A stretch of DNA of 17,476 bases from Planctomycetales bacterium. GTDB lineage: Bacteria; Planctomycetota; SZUA-567. The notes beneath the pieces are model-generated. The model was not told where the DNA came from, did no database searches, and was given only the letters and a program-made list of their open reading frames with translations. Made by a program: the position numbers and the translations under genes. Below are positions 14,064 to 17,476 of this stretch, piece after piece (within the stretch, counting starts at the first letter, position 1; every line of letters begins with the position of its first letter). The stretch lies in NCBI GenBank assembly GCA_025997475.1, contig BNUQ01000042.1, positions 1 through 17,476 on the forward strand, in the 5' to 3' direction.

Positions 14064-16451
14064 ATGGCGGTTTTATTTTCTCTACGGCGCCGCCTTATGC
14101 CTTTACTCGACCGTCTGACGATTTTTTTCCTGTTATTTTACGCGGCGTTGCGACCGCTCGGCACCGGTTTGGATTTCGCCGAGCCGGAAACGCTGTTTCT
14201 CACGGTCGTCGCCAACCTCGTTTTGGTCGGCGCGTTAGTCGGCTCACTGCGCGACGGGACGCTGATTTTGCCGCGCCGCGGGCTTACCGCCGCGCTCGCG
14301 GTTTTCGCGGTTTTCGCCGGTTACGCCGTCTATGCCGCGAATGACGCCAACTGGCAGAACGCGCTCGACCTCGGCTGGAACTGGGTCGCCGACGGCGAAA
14401 TTTTTTGGGCGGCGTTAATCGTCTGCCGTCGTTATCCCGACGCGCGCCGTCTGCTTATCGCGGCGTTGCTCGCGGCGGTGGCGCTCGCGGCGTTGTATGG
14501 TTTGTATCAGCGTTATTTTTTCAACGACTACGTGCGCTCGGCGCTTCTCGGTGCCGACAGCGAATTGTCGTCGTCCGAGGGCTTTATCAGCCGCGTGATG
14601 AGCAACCGCATCGCCGGTCCTTACGCCTACGCCAACGCCTACGCGGGTTTTTTCATCATTCTCTTGCCGTTGGCGGCGCCGTTGTTTTTGGCGGGCGGGC
14701 GAAAATTCTCGGCGGCAAAATTATTGCCGGCGCTCGGTTTGGCGGCGGCGTTGTTGGCGTTCGTCTATGCCGGCAGTAAAGCCGGTTTTATCACGGCGAA
14801 AATCACCGAAGCCGCGGCGCTGTTTTTATTGATGCCGTCGGACAAAAGACGTTGGTGGCGGTTCGGCGAAATCGCCGGCTGGCTGACGCTGACGACGGGC
14901 GTTAGCGCCGGTTTGGCGTTCGGCGCCGGTAAAATTTTCGACCATAATTTATGGGCGCCGAGCGTGTTCGCGCTGACGTGGGGCGCGGAAATTTTCCTGC
15001 TTGGTCGCCGGGCGCGAACGGCGGCGGGCTCGCGCCGAGGAGCCGTTCTCGGCGCGGCGGCGGTCGGCTTGGCGTTGCTCGGTCTCGGCGCGGCGGTCGC
15101 GCAGTCGCCGCGTCTGCAAGCGCAAATAAAACTGCAAGTAAGCGTGCGCGGCAATTATTGGCTGACGGCGCTCGAGATGATAAAAGCGCGTCCGCTGACC
15201 GGTTACGGGTTGGATAATTTCGGCTCGTATTACGGCGCGTTCAAGCAACCGGACGGCTGGGAAACGCGCCGCGTGCATAACCTTTATTTACAATTGGCGG
15301 TGGACGGCGGCATCGGTTTCTTGGCGGCGTTCGTCGCGCTGTGGGCGGTCTTTTTCAAAAGCGCCGCCGGAAAAAAGCGGACGGCGAACGGCGTGAACGC
15401 GCCGTCGCTTGCGCCTCTGTTTCCCGTCGCGCCGCCGAACGGCGAAAGCGAATTGCCGAGGCCGCCGACCGCTTTTTTGTCGGCGACGTATTTGCCGATA
15501 GCGAGCGTCGCCGCGCTCGCGCTGACTTATTTAATGTATGGCGCCGGCGCGTTCACCGGCTTGGGCATTGAAACGTTCGTCGCCGAGTGGCGGCAAGGGT
15601 GGACGACGGCGCTCGTCGTCAACGGCGCGGTCAATTTGTTGTTGTTGCCGGTCGCGTTTATTCTCGCCGGTTATGGGCTGACAAAAATTTTGCCCGACGC
15701 CGACCGCTTTAAGGGCTGGTTGTTGCTCGGTTTGGCGGCGGCGTTCTTTCACTTTATTTTTGATTTTCATTATTACCATTCGGTCATCGGCGCGACGGTG
15801 TGGCTGATGGCGGCGTTGGCGTTGACGATTAACGGCGGCGTGCGGGAAATCAAATTGTCGCCGCGGGCGGCGAGCCGGCTTTTGGCGGCGGCGCTGGTCG
15901 TCTTGGCGGCGGTGCTGTCGTTGTCGGCGATTCCGCGCTTTAACGCCGGCGTGTCGCGTTATTGGGCGGAAAAAACGGCGCTCTATAATTATTCGCCGGC
16001 GGAAGCGAAACTGATTGTGGCGTGGACGGACGAGGCGCTCGGCGCGCGTCCGCGCGACGCGACTTTATGGATAAATCGCGGCAACGCCTTTCTGCGGCTC
16101 GGTAATTTGTCGGAAGCGTTGGATTGCGCCGCGAGCGCGGTGGTCGCCGACCCGCGCGCGGCGGGCAATAAAATTTATTTGGCGCAGTTGCTCGGCTGGT
16201 CGCCGCAGTTGACCGCCGAACAAAAAAGGCAGACGCAAAATTTATACCGCGCGGCGATTGCCGACTATCCGTTGAAACCGCGCTATCGCGCCTTATACGC
16301 GAATTTTCTGCAAAAATTCGGCGTCAAGGACGCGGAAAAAACGGCGCCGGAATGGGCGGCGAGCGCGCTCGCCTTGGACGCCGCCACCACCGACTTAGCG
16401 GCGAAATTATCGGCGCGCGATAGGGAAATGGCGGAAACAATTAACAATTAA
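14064..16451 (+). CDS. O-antigen ligase/polymerase-like polytopic membrane protein with C-terminal repeat region
   Basis: This 795-residue protein has about twelve or more hydrophobic segments across residues 14-640. The Wzy_C/O-antigen-ligase signature is at about 362-425: RGNYWLTALEMIKARPLTGY, then GLDNFGSYYG, RRVHNLYLQL with H405, and DGGIGFLAAF. Such proteins join or polymerise undecaprenyl-linked glycans on the periplasmic side. A GSKAGF segment before it is also typical. A Pro-rich loop (about 440-480) separates later membrane segments. The C terminus (about 640-795) is soluble and TPR-like, with LWINRGNAFLRLGNLSEALD near 664. PVC genomes commonly carry such fused forms. Ligase and polymerase cannot be told apart from sequence alone. 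ATG 14064 has no Shine-Dalgarno sequence; Met12 at 14097 is an alternative. The last codons and the TAA lie inside a CAATTAA heptad array, so the C-terminal residues TINN come from repeat DNA. Confidence 0.85.
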   Translation: MAVLFSLRRRLMPLLDRLTIFFLLFYAALRPLGTGLDFAEPETLFLTVVANLVLVGALVGSLRDGTLILPRRGLTAALAVFAVFAGYAVYAANDANWQNALDLGWNWVADGEIFWAALIVCRRYPDARRLLIAALLAAVALAALYGLYQRYFFNDYVRSALLGADSELSSSEGFISRVMSNRIAGPYAYANAYAGFFIILLPLAAPLFLAGGRKFSAAKLLPALGLAAALLAFVYAGSKAGFITAKITEAAALFLLMPSDKRRWWRFGEIAGWLTLTTGVSAGLAFGAGKIFDHNLWAPSVFALTWGAEIFLLGRRARTAAGSRRGAVLGAAAVGLALLGLGAAVAQSPRLQAQIKLQVSVRGNYWLTALEMIKARPLTGYGLDNFGSYYGAFKQPDGWETRRVHNLYLQLAVDGGIGFLAAFVALWAVFFKSAAGKKRTANGVNAPSLAPLFPVAPPNGESELPRPPTAFLSATYLPIASVAALALTYLMYGAGAFTGLGIETFVAEWRQGWTTALVVNGAVNLLLLPVAFILAGYGLTKILPDADRFKGWLLLGLAAAFFHFIFDFHYYHSVIGATVWLMAALALTINGGVREIKLSPRAASRLLAAALVVLAAVLSLSAIPRFNAGVSRYWAEKTALYNYSPAEAKLIVAWTDEALGARPRDATLWINRGNAFLRLGNLSEALDCAASAVVADPRAAGNKIYLAQLLGWSPQLTAEQKRQTQNLYRAAIADYPLKPRYRALYANFLQKFGVKDAEKTAPEWAASALALDAATTDLAAKLSARDREMAETINN

Positions 16452-16594
16452 CAATTCACAATTAACAATTAACAATTAACAATTGAGAGACAGGTGGGGC
16501 TGTGAACAGTTGTCAGCGAAGAGTGAGGATTCGCGAAGCGAATTTGAGAATCAAACTCCACAATTCTTAATTCTTAATTGTTAATTGTTAATTC
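16438..16594. repeat. Heptad-array element at the 3' end of the O-antigen-ligase-like gene
   Basis: The left arm at 16438-16486 has seven CAATTAA-type units, the first two inside the coding region. More degenerate units (such as TGAACAG, CGAAGAG) continue in period to about 16529. The core TTCGCGAAGCGAATTTGAGA follows, then ATCAAACTCCACAATT, and the right arm of four TTAATTC/TTAATTG units (16567-16594). The core matches 13937-13955 closely. Confidence 0.85.
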
Positions 16595-16612
16595 TTTTAG
16601 CGCAGGAATCCC
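16564..16612 (+). repeat. Direct repeat copy A (array plus TTTTAGCGCAGGAATCCC)
   Basis: These 49 nt recur at 16827-16882. Both copies consist of TTAATTS heptads followed by TTTTAGCGCAGGAATCCC. Copy A has one heptad fewer and one substitution. What follows, TAATAACG, resembles the CAAAAATG that follows copy B but lacks a start codon. Confidence 0.85.
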
Positions 16613-16634
16613 TAATAACGTCGGCAAGAAATTA

Positions 16635-16784
16635 GCCCCGCAGGGGCGACATTATCTAATCGGCGTAACTTGATAATCCCGCCCCGTGCGGGGCTTGCTT
16701 CGTGGGGCGACTCTCCGGCGGTTGCGCGTCCGTAAGAACCGGACGCTTCGCCGCCGGTTATTCATAACCTCGTCCCTGCGGGAC
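16635..16784. repeat. Stem-loop cluster upstream of the phosphoribosyltransferase gene
   Basis: GCCCC/GGGGC with loop GCA is at 16635-16647, GCCCC/GGGGC with loop GTGC at 16681-16694, and GTCCC/GGGAC with loop TGC at 16772-16784. The longest is at 16715-16757: CCGGCGG pairs with CCGCCGG and GCGTCCG with CGGACGC, separated by 4-nt internal loops and closed by a 7-nt loop. The cluster is bracketed by the two direct repeat copies. The spacer 16452-16887 holds no gene. Confidence 0.75.
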
Positions 16785-16826
16785 TACTCTGCCGCGATTT
16801 TAAGGTTTTTTGCCGCATAATATGAG

Positions 16827-16882
16827 TTCTTAATTCTTAATTGTTAATTGTTAATTGTTAATTTTTTTAGCGCAGGAATCCC
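16827..16882 (+). repeat. Direct repeat copy B, forming the phosphoribosyltransferase leader
   Basis: These 56 nt match copy A, with exactly one additional TTAATTG heptad and one C-to-T change. There are five units (16830-16864), then the T run and AGCGCAGGAATCCC. The AGGAA in it is the only Shine-Dalgarno-like sequence before the ATG at 16888, at long spacing. Confidence 0.85.
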
Positions 16883-16887
16883 CAAAA

Positions 16888-17476
16888 ATGCCGCCCGCCA
16901 TCGAAAAGGTCTTGATTTCCGCCGAAGAGGAGCGCCGCGATTGCTGGGAGTTGGCGGCGCGGATTGTCGAACAGGACGCGCCCTTTGACGTGGTCGCCGG
17001 ATTGACGCGCGGCGGGTTGCCGATTGCGATTTATTTGCAGGAATTTTTTATGCTGGCGTATCGCCGTCCGGTCGGTTTCGCTTGCGTCCGTTGCCGCAGT
17101 TACGACGGCGTCGCCCGCGCCGGCAACGTTCGCGTCGGCGCCCTCGACGAGGTCTGGACGGAGTTGGGCGAGAGGACGCGCGTGTTAATCGTCGATGACG
17201 TTTTCGACCGCGGCTCGACGGCGCAAGCCGTCATCAATAAAATTCGCGCCGACGCCCCGCGTCCGCTGACCGTGAAAACGGCGGTGTTGCATTACAAACC
17301 GGAAAATTCGCAAGTGTCCATCGTCCCCGACTATTACTTGCGCGTCTATCGCGGCGACCAATGGCTCGTCTATCCGGCGGCGGTCATCGGCCTCGCGGAT
17401 GACGCCGACGCCCTGCGCCGGTTCGGGATGCCGGAGAAAATTTTGGCGGGAATAAGGGAAAAGTTGAAAGTTAAAA
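16888..17476 (+). CDS. Phosphoribosyltransferase domain protein, 3' end outside window
   Basis: At least 196 codons are visible. The PRPP-binding loop VLIVDDVFDRGSTAQAV is at about 99-115, preceded by VVAGLTRGGLPIAIYLQEF (35-53), the hydrophobic-strand and loop I region of type I phosphoribosyltransferases. The later YRGDQWLVYPA segment (157-167) is typical of small xanthine/guanine-type enzymes that salvage purine bases using PRPP. The base specificity is not clear, so no symbol is given. ATG 16888 lies 5 nt after a heptad-containing direct repeat and has only a weak AGGAA upstream. The reading frame is open at the window edge. Its last visible codons (KLKVK) are again made of heptad-like repeat (TTGAAAG), so the true end is probably near. 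Confidence 0.88.
   Translation, partial: MPPAIEKVLISAEEERRDCWELAARIVEQDAPFDVVAGLTRGGLPIAIYLQEFFMLAYRRPVGFACVRCRSYDGVARAGNVRVGALDEVWTELGERTRVLIVDDVFDRGSTAQAVINKIRADAPRPLTVKTAVLHYKPENSQVSIVPDYYLRVYRGDQWLVYPAAVIGLADDADALRRFGMPEKILAGIREKLKVK
17464..17476 (+). repeat. Start of a further heptad array at the window edge
   Basis: TTGAAAG is followed by TTAAAA, cut by the window end. The same TTGAAAG unit forms the array at 13908-13935. Its position at a probable gene end fits the pattern seen for the other elements. Confidence 0.4.

Noticed and set aside
13876..14064. N-terminal extension of the STN-domain protein by 63 residues
   Set aside because: The extra residues are translated heptad repeat, and the downstream Met begins a normal signal peptide.

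Overview
The window is about 17.5 kb of moderately GC-rich bacterial chromosome. No rRNA, tRNA, CRISPR array or recognisable insertion sequence is visible. The organism is probably Gram-negative: it has a YidC with a large periplasmic domain, an O-antigen-ligase-like membrane protein, and an STN-domain exported protein. The sigma factor belongs to a roughly 250-residue type with the N-terminal TTxWSVV motif that is common in the PVC group (Planctomycetes, Verrucomicrobia, Lentisphaerota). I infer a PVC bacterium, perhaps Lentisphaerota, but this is not proven.

Layout. Positions 1-5655 are all on the minus strand. From high to low coordinate they hold a sigma factor, yidC (TTG start), ackA, an antitoxin and YoeB-type toxin pair with a 4-nt overlap, and a truncated Rpn/PD-(D/E)XK nuclease. 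Positions 6383-12720 are on the plus strand: argC, a small unknown protein, an FkbM-family methyltransferase interrupted by a run of 15 G, a class B penicillin-binding protein (mrdA-like), and an OppD/DppD-type ATPase. An STN-domain protein (12724-13875, minus) converges with that ATPase and diverges from a large O-antigen-ligase-like protein (14064-16451, plus). A phosphoribosyltransferase runs off the right edge. The genes are mostly single housekeeping or envelope functions, not one operon. Cell envelope is the recurring theme: YidC, PBP2, O-antigen ligase, and FkbM glycan or lipid methylation.

The unusual content is between the genes. At least five intergenic spaces carry one composite repeat architecture. 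A tandem array with a strict 7-bp period (left-arm units approximating TTDAVAR) leads to a short core containing GCGCTTCGCGC or its complement, and then to an array of the reverse-complement heptads. Arrays are homogenised internally but differ from one another. They often start at or overlap stop codons, and some run almost to a start codon that lacks a Shine-Dalgarno sequence. A 49/56-bp direct repeat near the right end differs by exactly one heptad plus one base, so unit number has changed within this window. Separate GC-rich stem-loop clusters occupy 6067-6276, 9073-9361 (a nearly 290-bp nested palindrome) and 16635-16784.

The two leading candidates for undescribed or regulated biology are the heptad-array elements and the poly-G tract in the FkbM gene. 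Shortening or lengthening that tract by one G gives an early stop, which is the behaviour expected of a phase-variable contingency locus.
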